Of a DNA stretch of 64,000 nucleotides, positions 1-12,018 are shown in pieces. The stretch covers positions 67,685,501 to 67,749,500 of the forward strand of contig CM060834.1 in assembly GCA_030762175.1 (NCBI GenBank). Reading direction: 5' to 3'. The translations under genes were made by a program, and so were the position numbers. Under the pieces are notes generated by a model. The model made no database searches, had not been told where the DNA came from, and was given only the letters and a program-made list of their open reading frames with translations. How positions within the stretch are numbered: the stretch's first letter is position 1; the number at the start of each line of letters is the position of its first letter. This stretch comes from Metallyticus violacea (Eukaryota; Arthropoda; Insecta; Mantodea; Metallyticidae).

Positions 1-3000
1 GTTCTCTTTCATTATACTAGTTTGATAGCCTCAGTAAAGCATTTGATGCGCAAAGATTCTCGAAAAGAAAAAAAAATTTTTTCGAAGTTTGGAAACTTCC
101 TTAGAATCACTTTTTTTCCGTTCTTATTTGAGATAACTGGTTCTCTTTCATTATACTAGTTTGATAGCCTCAGTAAAGCATATTATGCGCAAAGAATCTG
201 GAAAAGAAAAAAATTTTTTTTCGAAGTTTGGAAACGTCGTTTGAATCACTTTTTTCCGTTCTTATTTGAGATTACTGCTTCTCTTTCATTATAGTAGTTT
301 GATAGCCTCAGAAAAGCATATTATGCTCAAAGAATCTCGAAAAGAAAAAAAATTTTTTTCGAAGTTTGGAAACGTCGTTTGAACCACTTTTTTCCGTTCT
401 TATTTGAGATTACTGGTTCTCTTTATTATAGTAGAATGATAGCCTCAGAAAAGCATATTATGCACAAAGAATATCGAAAAGAAAAAAAATTTTTTTGGAA
501 GTTTGGAAACTTCGTTAGAATCACTTTTATTCCGTTCTTATTTGAGATAACTGGTTCTCTTTCATTATACTAGTTTGATAGCCTCAGAAAAGCATATTAT
601 GCGCAAAGAATCTCGAAAAGAAAAAAAATTTTTTTCGAAGTTTGGAAACGTCGTTTGAATCACTTTTTTTCCGTTCTTATTTGAGATAACTGGTTCTCTT
701 TCATTATACTAATTTGATAGCCTCAGCAAAGCATATTATGCACAAAGAATCTCGAAAAGAAAAAAATTTTTTTTCGAAGTTTGGAAACTTTGTTTGAATG
801 ACTTTTTTTCCGTTCTTATTTGAGATAACTGGTTCTCTTTCATTATACTAGTTTGATAGCCTCAGTAAAGCATATTATGCGCAAAGAATATGGAAAAGAA
901 AAAAATTTTTTTTCGAAGTTTGGAAACTTCGTTAGAATCACTTTTTTTCCGTTCTTATTTGAGATAACTGGTTCTCTTTCATTATATTAGTTTGATAGCG
1001 TCAGTAAAGCATATTATGCGCTAAGAATCTGGAAAAGAAAAAAAATTTTTTTCGAAGTTTGGAAACTTCGTTAGAATCACTTTTTTCCGTTCTAATTTGA
1101 GATAACTGGTTCTCTTTCATTATACTAGTTTGATAGCCTCAGCAAAGCATATTATGCGCAAAGAATCTCGAAAAGAAAAAAAATTTTTTTCGAAGTTTGG
1201 AAACGTCGTTAGAATCACTTTTTTTCCGTTCTTATTTGAGATAACTGGTTCTCTTTCATTATACTAGTTTGATAGCCTCAGTAAAGCATATTATGCGCAA
1301 AGAATCTCGAAAAGAAAAAAATTTTTTTTCGAAGTTTGGAAACGTCGTTTGAATCACTTTTTTCCGTTCTTATTTGAGATTACTGGTTCTCTTTCATTAT
1401 AGTAGTTTGATAGCCTCAGAAAAGCATATTATGCACAAAGAATCTCGAAAAGAAAAAAAATTTTTTTCGAAGTTTGGACACTTCGTTAGAATCACTTTTT
1501 TTCCGATCTTATTTGAGATAACTGGTTCTCTTTCATTATACTAGTTTGATAGCCTCAGCAAAGCATATTATGCGCAAAGAATCTCGAAAAGAAAAAAATT
1601 TTTTTTCGAAGTTTGGAAACTTCGTTAGAATCACTTTTTTCCGTTCTTATTTGAGATAACTGGTTCTCTTTCATTATACTAGTTTGATAGCCTCACCAAA
1701 GAATATTATGCGCAAAGAATCTCGAAAAGAAAAAAAAATTTTTTCGAAGTTTGGAAACTTCGTTAGAATCACTTTTTTTCCGTTCTTATTTGAGATAACT
1801 GGTTCTCTTTCATTATACTAGTTTGATAGGCTCAGTAAAGCATATTATGCGCAAAGAATCTCGAAGAGAAAAAAAAAAAATTTTCGAAGTTTGGAAACGT
1901 CGTTTGAATCACTTTTTTCCGTTCTTATTTGAGATAACTGGTTCTCTTTCATTATACTAGTTTGTTAGCCTCAGTAAAGCATATTATGCGCAAAGAATCT
2001 CGAAAAGAAAAAAAATTTTTTTCGAAGTTTGGAAACTTCCTTAGAATCACTTTTTTTCCGTTCTTATTTGAGATAACTGGTTCTCTTTCATTATAGTAGT
2101 TTGATAGCCTCAGTAAAGCATATTATGCGCAAAAAAACCTGGAAAAGAAAAAAAATTTTTTTCGAAGTTTGGAAACTTCGTTAGAATCACTTTTTTTCCG
2201 TTCTTATTTGAGATAACAGGTTCTCTTTCATTATACTAGTTTGATAGCCTCAGTAAAGCATATTATGCGCAAAGAATCTCGAAAAGAAAAAAGTTTTTTT
2301 TCGAAGTTTGGAAACTTCGTTTGAATCACTTTTTTTCCGTTCTTATTTGAGATAACTGGTTCTCTATCATTATACTAGTTTGATAGCTGTAGAAAAGGAT
2401 ATTATGCGCAAAGAATCTCGAAAAGAAAAAAAAAAATTTTTCGAAGTTTGGAAACTTCATTAGAATAACTTTTTTTCCGTTCTTATTCGAGATAACTGGT
2501 TCTCTTTCATTATACTAGTTTGATAGCCTCAGAAAAGCATATTATGCGCAAAGAATCTCGAAAAGAAAAAAAAATTTTTCGAAGTTTGGAAACTACATTA
2601 GAATCAATTTTTTTCCGTTCTTATTCGAGATAACTGGTTCGCTTTAATTATACTAATTTGATAGCCTCAGAAAAGCATATTATGCGCAAGGAATCTCGAA
2701 AAGAAAAAAAAATTTTTTTGTAGTTTGGAAACTTCGTTAGAATCACTTTTTTTCCGTTCTTATTTGAGATAACTGGTTGTCTTTCATTATACTAGTTTGA
2801 TAGCCTCAGTAAAGCATTTGATGCGCAAAGAATCTCGAAAAGAAAAAAAATTTTTTTCGAAGTTTGGAAACTTCCTTAGAATCACTTTTTTTCCGTTCTT
2901 ATTTGAGATAACTGGTTCTCTTTCATTATACTAGTTTGATAGCCTCAGTAAAGCATATTATGCGCAAAGAATCTGGAAAAGAAAAAAAAATTTTTTCGAA

Positions 3001-3089
3001 GTTTTGAAACTTCGTTAGAATCACTTTTTTTCCATTCTTATTCCTGATAACTGGTTCTCTTTCATTATACTAGTTTGATAGCCTCAGTA

Positions 3090-5446
3090 AAGCATATTAT
3101 GCTCAAAGAATCTCGAAAAGAAAAAAAATTTTCTTCGAAGTTTTGAAACGTCGTTTGAATCACTTTTTTCCGTTCTTATTTGAGATTACTGCTTCTCTTT
3201 CATTATAGTAGCTTGATAGCCTCAGTAAAGCATATTATGCTCAAAGAATCTCGAAAAGAAAAAAAATTTTTTTCGAAGTTTGGAAACGTCGTTTGAATCA
3301 CTTTTTTCCGTTCTTATTTGAGATTACTGGTTCTCTTTCATTATAGTAGAATGATAGACTCAGAAAAGCATATTATGCACAAAGAATATCGAAAAGAAAA
3401 AACATTTTTTTGGAAGTTTGGAATCTTCGTAGGAATCACTTTTATTCCGTTCTTATTTGAGATAACTGGTTCTCTTTCATTATACTAGTTTGATAGCCTC
3501 AGAAAAGCATATTATGCGCAAAGAATCTCGAAAAGAAAAAAAGTTTTTTTTCGAAGTTTGGAAACTTCGTTTGAATCACTTTTTTTCCGTTCTTATTTGA
3601 GATAACTGGTTCTCTTTCATTATACTAGTTTGATAGCCTCAGCAAAGCATATTATGCATAAAGAATCTCGAAAAGAAAAAAGTTTTTTTTCGAAGCTTGG
3701 AAACTTCGTTTGAATCACTTTTTTTCCGTTCTTATTTGAGATAACTGGTTCTCTTTCATTATACTAGTTTGATAGCCTCAGTAAAGCACATTATGCCCAA
3801 AGAATTTGAAAAGAAAAAATTTTTTTTTCGAAGTTTGGAAACTTCATTAGAATCACTTTTTTCCGTTCTTATTCGAGATAACTGGTTCTCTTTCATTATA
3901 CTAGTTTGATAGCTGTAGAAAAGGATATTATGCGCAAAGAATCTCGAAAAGAAAAAAAAAAAATTTTCGAAGTTTGGAAACTTCATTAGAATAACTTTTT
4001 TTCCGTTCTTATTCGAGATAACTGGTTCTCTTTCATTATACTAGTTTGATAGCCTCAGAAAAGCATATTATGCGCAAAGAATCTCGAAAAGAAAAAAAAT
4101 TTTTTTTGTAGTTTGGAAACTTCGTTAGAATCACTTTTTTTCCGTTCTTATTTTAGATAACTGGTTCTCTTTCATTATACTAGTTTGATAGCCTCAGTAA
4201 AGCATATGATGCGCAAAGAATCTCGAAAAGAAAAAAAATTTTTTTCGAAGTTTGGAAACTTCCTTAGAATCACTTTTTTTCCGTTCTTATTTGAGATAAC
4301 TAGTTCTCTTTCAATATACTAGTTTGATAGCCTCAGTAAAGCATATGCGCAAAGAATCTCGAAAAGAAAAAAATTTTTTTCGAAGTTTGGAAACGTCGTT
4401 TGAATCACTTTTTTCCGTTCTTATTTGAGATTACTGGTTCTCTTTCATTATAGTAGAATGATAGCCTCAGAAAAGCATATTATGCACAAAGAATATCGAA
4501 AAGAAAAAAAATTTTTTTGGAAGTTTGGAAACTTCGTTAGAATCACTTTTATTCCGTTCTTATTTGAGATAACTGGTTCTCTTTCATTATACTAGTTTGA
4601 TAGCCTCAGAAAAGCATATTATGCGCAAAGAATCTCGAAAAGAAAAAAAGTTTTTTTTCGAAGTTTGGAAACTTCGTTTGAATCACTTTTTTTCCGTTCT
4701 TATTTGAGATAACTGGTTCTCTTTCATTATACTAGTTTGATAGCCTCAGCAAAGCATATTATGCACAAAGAATCTCGAAAAGAAAAAAATTTTTTTTCGA
4801 AGTTTGGAAACTTTGTTTGAATGACTTTTTTTCCGTTCTTATTTGAGATAACTGGTTCTCTTTCATTATACTAGTTTGATAGCCTCAGTAAAGCATATTA
4901 TGCGCAAAGAATATGGAAAAGAAAAAAAATTTTTTTCGAAGTTTGGAAACTTCGTTAGAATCACTTTTTTTCCGTTCTTATGTGAGATAACTGGTTCTCT
5001 TTCCTTATACTAGTTTGATAACCTCAGAAAAGGATATTATGCGCAAAGAATCTCGAAAAGAAAAAAGTTTTTTTTCGAAGTATGGAAACTTCGTTTGAAT
5101 CACTTTTTTTTCCGTTCTTATTTGAGATAACTGGTTCTCTTTCATTATATTAGTTTGATAGCGTCAGTAAAGCATATTTAGCGCTAAGAATCTGGAAAAT
5201 AAAAAAAATTTTTTTCGAAGTTTGGAAACTTCGTTAGAATCACTTTTTTCCGTTATTATTTGAGATAACTGGTTCTCTTTCATTATACTAGTTTGATAGC
5301 CTCAGCAAAGCATATTATGCGCAAAGAATCTCGAAAAGAAAAAAAATTTTTTTCGAAGTTTGGAAACGTCGTTAGAATCACTTTTTTTCCGTTCTTATTT
5401 GAGATAACTGGTTCTCTTTCATTATACTAGTTTGATAGCCTCAGTA
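3090..5446. repeat. 17-monomer higher-order unit, copy 1 in L1
   Basis: The unit starts with a GCTCAAAG monomer carrying TTTTCTTCGAAGTTTTG and contains two GTAGAATGATAG monomers (3347, 4453), the GCACATTATGCCC monomer (3786), the GATAGCTGTAG monomer and a 4-bp-short monomer. The same order repeats exactly 2,357 bp to the right up to about 5090. The part from 5090 to 5446 has no counterpart in the second copy. Confidence 0.8.
4341..4350 (+). repeat. 4-bp-deleted monomer marker GCATATGCGC (first of five)
   Basis: The usual GCATATTATGCGC has lost four bases. The same deletion occurs at 4341, 6699, 19870, 28189 and 30543 and nowhere else that I saw. The five sites sit at equivalent positions of the 17-monomer unit in L1, L3 and L2 (4341 to 6699 is 2,358 bp; 19870 to 28189 is 8,319 bp). 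This is a strong shared-descent marker for these blocks. It is absent from the second unit of L3, which is truncated before that point. Confidence 0.85.
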
Positions 5447-7447
5447 AAGCATATTATGCTCAAAGAATCTCGAAAAGAAAAAAAATTTTCTTCGAAGTTT
5501 TGAAACGTCGTTTGAATCACTTTTTTCCGTTCTTATTTGAGATTACTGCTTCTCTTTCATTATAGTAGTTTGATAGCCTCAGTAAAGCATATTATGCTCT
5601 AAGAATCTCGAAAAGAAAAAAAATTTTTTTCGAAGTTTGGAAACGTCGTTTGAATCACTTTTTTCCGTTCTTATTTGAGATTACTGGTTCTCTTTCATTA
5701 TAGTAGAATGATAGACTCAGAAAAGCATATTATGCACAAAGAATATCGAAAAGAAAAAACATTTTTTTGGAAGTTTGGAATCTTCGTAGGAATCACTTTT
5801 ATTCCGTTCTTATATGAGATAACTGGTTCTCTTTCATTATACTAGTTTGATAGCCTCAGAAAAGCATATTATGCGCAAAGAATCTCGAAAAGAAAAAAAG
5901 TTTTTTTTCGAAGTTTGGAAACTTCGTTTGAATCACTTTTTTTCCGTTCTTATTTGAGATAACTGGTTCTCTTTCATTATACTAGTTTGATAGCCTCAGC
6001 AAAGCATATTATGCATAAAGAATCTCGAAAAGAAAAAAGTTTTTTTTCGAAGTTTGGAAACTTCGTTTGAATCCTTTTTTTCCGTTCTTATTTGAGATAA
6101 CTGGTTCTCTTTCATTATAGTAGTTTGATAGCCTCAGTAAAGCACATTATGCCCAAAGAATTTGAAAAGAAAAAAATTTTTTTTCGAAGTTTGGAAACTT
6201 CATTAGAATCACTTTTTTCCGTTCTTATTCGAGATAACTGGTTCTCTTTCATTATACTAGTTTGATAGCTGTAGAAAAGGATATTATGCGCAAAGAATCT
6301 CGAAAAGAAAAAAAAAAAAATTTTCGAAGTTTGGAAACTTCATTAGAATAACTTTTTTTCCGTTCTTATTCGAGATAACTGGTTCTCTTTCATTATACTA
6401 GTTTGATAGCCTCAGAAAAGCATATTATGCGCAAAGAATCTCGAAAAGAAAAAAAATTTTTTTTGTAGTTTGGAAACTTCGTTAGAATCACTTTTTTTCC
6501 GTTCTTATTTTAGATAACTGGTTCTCTTTCATTATACTAGTTTGATAGCCTCAGTAAAGCATATGATGCGCAAAGAATCTCGAAAAGAAAAAAAATTTTT
6601 TTCGAAGTTTGGAAACTTCCTTAGAATCACTTTTTTTCCGTTCTTAATTGAGATAACTGGTTCTCTTTCATTATACTAGTTTGATAGCCTCAGTAAAGCA
6701 TATGCGCAAAGAATCTCGAAAAGAAAAAAATTTTTTTCGAAGATTGGAAACGTCGTTTGAATCACTTTTTTCCGTTCTTATTTGAGATTACTGGTTCTCT
6801 TTCATTATAGTAGAATGATAGCCTCAGAAAAGCATATTATGCACAAAGAATATCGAAAAGAAAAAAAATTTTTTTGGAAGTTTGGAAACTTCGTTAGAAT
6901 CACTTTTATTCCGTTCTTATTTGAGATAACTGGTTCTCTTTCATTATACTAGTTTGATAGCCTCAGAAAAGCATATTATGCGCAAAGAATCTCGAAAAGA
7001 AAAAAAGTTTTTTTTCGAAGTTTGGAAACTTCGTTTGAATCACTTTTTTTCCGTTCTTATTTGAGATAACTGGTTCTCTTTCATTAAACTAGTTTGATAG
7101 CCTCAGCAAAGCATATTATGCACAAAGAATCTCGAAAAGAAAAAAATTTTTTTTCGAAGTTTGGAAACTTTGTTTGAATGACTTTTTTTCCGTTCTTATT
7201 TGAGATAACTGGTTCTCTTTCATTATACTAGTTTGATAGCCTCAGTAAAGCATATTATGCGCAAAGAATATGGAAAAGAAAAAAAATTTTTTTCGAAGTT
7301 TGGAAACTTCGTTAGAATCACTTTTTTTCCGTTCTTATGTGAGATAACTGGTTCTCTTTCCTTATACTAGTTTGATAACCTCAGAAAAGGATATTATGCG
7401 CAAAGAATCTCGAAAAGAAAAAAGTTTTTTTTCGAAGTTTGGAAACT
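5447..7447. repeat. 17-monomer higher-order unit, copy 2 in L1 (shortened)
   Basis: This is the second tandem copy, offset 2,357 bp (GCTCAAAG 5458 against 3101; GTAGAATG 5704 and 6810 against 3347 and 4453; TGTGAG 7338 against 4981). It ends where TTTGTAACAT with a TTCATTGAG context replaces the usual GAATCAC, at about 7449. One CAC is also shortened near 6072 (TGAATCCTTTTT). Confidence 0.8.
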
Positions 7448-8689
7448 TCGTTTGTAACATTTTTTTTCCGTTCTTCATTGAGATTACTGGTTCTCTTTCA
7501 TTATAGTAGTTTGATAGCCTCAGAAAAGCATATTATGCACAAAGAATCTCGAAAAGAAAAAAAATTTTTTTCGAAGTTTGGACACTTCGTTAGAATCACT
7601 TTTTTTCCGATCTTATTTGAGATAACTAGTTCTCTTTCATTATACTAGTTTGATAGCCTCAGCAAAGCATATTATGCGCAAAGAATCTCGAAAAGAAAAA
7701 AGTTTTTTTTCGAAGTTTGGAAACTTCTTTAGAATCACTTTTTTCCGTTCTTATTTGAGATAACTGGTTCTCTTTCATTATACTAGTTTGATAGCCTCAG
7801 TAAAGCATATTATGCGCAAAGAATCTGGAAAAGAAAAAAAATTTTTTTCGAAGTTTGAACACTTCGTTAGAATCACTTTTTTTCCGTTCTTATTTGAGAT
7901 AACTAGTTCTCTTTCATTATACTAGTTTGATAGCCTCAGTAAAGCATATTATGCGCAAAGAACCTGGAAAAGAAAAAAATTTTTTTTCGAAGTTTGGAAA
8001 CTTCGTTATAATCACTTTTTTTCCGTTCTTATTTGAGATAACTGGTTCTCTTTCATTATACTAGTTTGATAGCCTCAGTAAAGCATATTAGGCGCAAAGA
8101 ATCTCGAAAAGAAAAAAGTTTTTTTTCGAAGTTTGGAAACTTCGTTTGAATCACTTTTTTTCCGTTCTTATTTGAGATAACTGGTTCTCTTTCATTATAC
8201 TAGTTTGATAGCCTCAGTAAAGCATATTATGCGCAAAGAATTTAAAAGAAAAAAATTTTTTTTCGAAGTTTGGAAACTTCATTAGAATCACTTTTTTCCG
8301 TTCTTATTCGAGATAACTGGTTCTCTTTCATTATACTAGTTTGATAGCTGTAGAAAAGGATATTATGCGCAAAGAATCTCGAAAAGAAAAAAAATTTTTT
8401 CGAAGTTTGGAATCGTCGTTTGAATCACTTTATTCCGTTCTTATTTGAGATTACTGGTTCTCTTTCGTTATACTAGTTTGATAGCCTCAGCAAAGCATAT
8501 TATGCGCAAAGAATCTCGAAAAGAAAAAAAATTTTTTTCGAAGTTTGGAAACTTCGTTAGAATCACTTTTTTTCCGTTCTTATTTGAGATAACTGGTTCT
8601 CTTTCATTATACTAGTTTGATAGCCTCAGTAAAACATATTATGCGCAAAGAATCTCGAAAAGAAAAAAGTTTTTTTTCGAAGTTTGGAA

Positions 8690-11600
8690 ACTTCGTTTGA
8701 ATCACTTTTTTTTCCGTTCTTATTTGAGATAACTGGTTCTCTTTCATTATATTAGTTTGATAGCGTCAGTAAAGCATATTATGCGCTAAGAATCTGGAAA
8801 AGAAAAAAAATTTTTTTCGAAGTTTGGAAACTTCGTTAGAATCACTTTTTTCCGTTCTTATTTGAGATAACTGGTTCTCTTTCATTATACTAGTTTGATA
8901 GCCTCAGTAAAGCATATTATGCGCAAAGAATCTCGAAAAGAAAAAAAATTTTTTTCGAAGTTTGGAAACGTCGTTTGAATCACTTTTTTTCCGTTCTTAT
9001 TTGAGATAACTGGTTCTCTTTCATTATACTAGTTTGATAGCCTCAGTAAAGCATATTATGCTCAAAGAATCTCGAAAAGAAAAAAAATTTTTTTCGAAGT
9101 TTGGAAACGTCGTTTGAATCACTTTTTTCCGTTCTTATTTGAGATTACTGCTTCTCTTTCATTATAGTAGTTTGATAGCCTCAGAAAAGCATATTATGCT
9201 CAAAGAATCTCGAAAAGAAAAAAAATTTTTTTCGAAGTTTGGAAACGTCGTTTGAATCACTTTTTTCCGTTCTTATTTGAGATTACTGGTTCTCTTTCAT
9301 TATAGTAGAATGATAGCCTCAGAAAAGCATATTATGCACAAAGAATATCGAAAAGAAAAAAAATTTTTTTGGAAGTTTGGAAACTTCCTTAGAATCACTT
9401 TTATTCTGTTCTTATTTGAGATAACTGGTTCTCTTTCATTATATTAGTTTGATAGCCTCAGAAAAGCATATTATGCGCAAAGAATCTCGAAAAGAAAAAA
9501 AGTTTTTTTTCGAAGTTTGGAAACTTCGTTTGAATCACTTTTTTTCCGTTCTTATTTGAGATAACTGGTTCTCTTTCATTATACTAGTTTGATAGCCTCA
9601 GCAAAGCATATTATGCATAAAGAATCTCGAAAAGAAAAAAGTTTTTTTTCGAAGTTTGGAAACTTCGTTTGAATCACTTTTTTTCAGTTCTTATTTGAGA
9701 TAACTGGTTCTCTTTCATTATACTAGTTTGATAGCCTCAGTAAAGCATATTATGCCCAAAGAATTTGAAAAGAAAAAAATTTTTTTTCGAAGTTTGGAAA
9801 CTTCATTAGAATCAATTTTTTCCGTTCTTATTCGAGATAACTGGTTCTCTTTCATTATACTAGTTTGATAGCTGTAGAAAAGGATATTATGCGCAAAGAA
9901 TCTCGAAAAGAAAAAAAAAAATTTTTCGAAGTTTGGAAACTTCATTAGAATAACTTTTTTTCCGTTCTTATTCGAGATAACTGGCTCTCTTCCATTATAC
10001 TAGTTTGATAGCCTCAGAAAAGCATATTATGCCCAAAGAATCTCGAAAAGAAAAAAATTTTTTTCGAAGTTTGGAAACTACATTAGAATCACTTTTTTTC
10101 CGTTCTTATTCGAGATAACTGGTTCGCTTTAATTATACTAATTTGATAGCCTCAGAAAAGCATATTATGCGCAAAGAATCTCGAAAAGAAAAAAAATTTT
10201 TTTTGTAGTTTGGAAACTTCGTTAGAATCACTTTATTTCCGTTCTTATTTGAGATAACTGGTTCTCTTTCATTATACTAGTTTGATAGCCTCAGTAAAGC
10301 ATATTATGCGCAAAGAATCTGGAAAAGAAAAAAAATTTTTTTCGAAGTTTTGAAACTTCGTTAGAATCACTTTTTTTCCGTTCTTATTTGAGATAACTGG
10401 TTCTCTTTCATTATACTAGTTTGATAGCCTCAGTAAAGCATATTATGCGCAAAGAATCTCGAAAAGTAAAAAATTTTTTTTCGAAGTTTGGAAACTTCGT
10501 TTGAATCACTTTTTTCCGTTCTTATTTGAGATTACTGCTTCTCTTTCATTATAGTAGTTTGATAGCCTCAGAAAAGCATATTATGCTCAAAGAATCTCGA
10601 AAAGAAAAAAAATTTTTTTCGAAGTTTGGAAACGTCGTTTGAATCACTTTTTTCCGTTCTTATAAAAGATTACTGGTTCTCTTTCATTATAGTAGAATGA
10701 TAGCCTCAGAAAAGCATATTATGCACAAAGAATATCGAAAAGAAAAAAAATTTTTTGGAAGTTTGGAAACTTCGTTAGAATCACTTTTATTCCGTTCTTA
10801 TTTGAGATAACTGGTTCTCTTTCATTATACTAGTTTGATAGCCTCAGAAAAGCATATTATGCGCAAAGAATCTCGAAAAGAAAAAAAGTTTTTTTTCGAA
10901 GTTTGGAAACTTCGTTTGAATCACTTTTTTTCCGTTCTTATTTGAGATAACTGGTTCTCTTTCATTATACTAGTTTGATAGCCTCAGCAAAGCATATTAT
11001 GCACAAAGAATCTCGAAAAGAAATAAATTTTTTTTCGAAGTTTGGAAACTTTGTTTGAATGACTTTTTTTCCGTTCTTATTTGAGTAACTGGTTCTCTTT
11101 CCTTATACTAGTTTGATAACCTCAGAAAAGGATATTATGCGCAAAGAATCTCGAAAAGAAAAAAGTTTTTTTTCGAAGTTTGGAAACTTCGTTTGAATCA
11201 CTTTTTTTTCCGTTCTTATTTGAGATAACTGGTTCTCTTTCATTATATTAGTTTGATAGCGTCAGTAAAGCATATTATGCGCTAAGAATCTGGAAAAGAA
11301 AAAAAATTTTTTTCGAAGTTTGGAAACTTCGTTAGAATCACTTTTTTCCGTTCTTATTTGAGATAACTGGTTCTCTTTCATTATACTAGTTTGATAGCCT
11401 CAGCAAAGCATATTATGCGCAAAGAATCTCGAAAAGAAAAAAAATTTTTTTCGAAGTTTGGAAACGTCGTTAGAATCACTTTTTTTCCGTTCTTATTTGA
11501 GATAACTGGTTCTCTTTCATTATACTAGTTTGATAGCCTCAGTAAAGCATATTATGCGCAAAGAATCTCGAAAAGAAAAAAAATTTTTTTCGAAGTTTGG

Positions 11601-12018
11601 AAACGTCGTTTGAATCACTTTTTTCCGTTCTTATTTGAGATTACTGGTTCTCTTTCATTATAGTAGTTTGATAGCCTCAGAAAAGCATATTATGCACAAA
11701 GAATCTCGAAAAGAAAAAAAATTTTTTTCGAAGTTTGGACACTTCGTTAGAATCACTTTTTTTCCGTTCTTATTTGAGATAACTGGTTCTCTTTCATTAT
11801 ACTAGTTTGATAGCCTCAGCAAAGAATATTATGCGCAAAGAATCTCGAAAAGAAAAAAAATTTTTTTCGAAGTTTGGAAACTTCGTTATAATCACTTTTT
11901 TTCCGTTCTTATTTGAGATAACTGGTTCTCTTTCATTATACTAGTTTGATAGGCTGAGTAAAGCATATTATGCGCAAAGAATCTCGAAGAGAAAAAAAAA
12001 TTTTTTCGAAGTTTGGAA
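8690..12018. repeat. Higher-order block D1 (3,329 bp, 24 monomers)
   Basis: The block starts with the GATAGCGTCAG monomer at 8759 and ends with GATAGGCTGAG followed by CTCGAAGAG and AAACGCCG. It is followed at once by a near-identical copy 3,329 bp on. Markers shared only with its sister copies include TTATAAAAGATTACTGG (10661) and GAAATAAATTT (11022). It appears to be a rearranged relative of the L block 17-monomer unit, with the GCATAAAG, ATGCCCAAAG and GATAGCTGTAG monomers in the same order. Confidence 0.85.

Larger units (their letters stand above)
1..8660. repeat. Higher-order block L1 (truncated by window start)
   Basis: This block aligns, by shared diagnostic variants, with 23711-33040. 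Base 1 corresponds to about 23712; after one extra monomer in the right copy the offset becomes about 23,849 and drifts to 23,845 by 7.9 kb. Shared rare markers include the CACCAAAGAATATTATG monomer (1694/25544), AAAAACCTGG (about 2132/25981), TTTGTAACAT (7451/31296) and AAAGAACCTGG (7957/31802). Near 8.37 kb it lacks four monomers present in the other copy. Similarity is lost at about 8.65 kb. The block continues left of the window. Confidence 0.8.

Noticed and set aside
10120..10140. GGTTCGCTTTAATT, which starts like an RNA polymerase III B box (GGTTCGA)
   Set aside because: Only the first six bases fit, no A box or tRNA-like fold lies nearby, and every monomer has T-runs that would end such transcripts. 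It is a point variant of GGTTCTCTTT.
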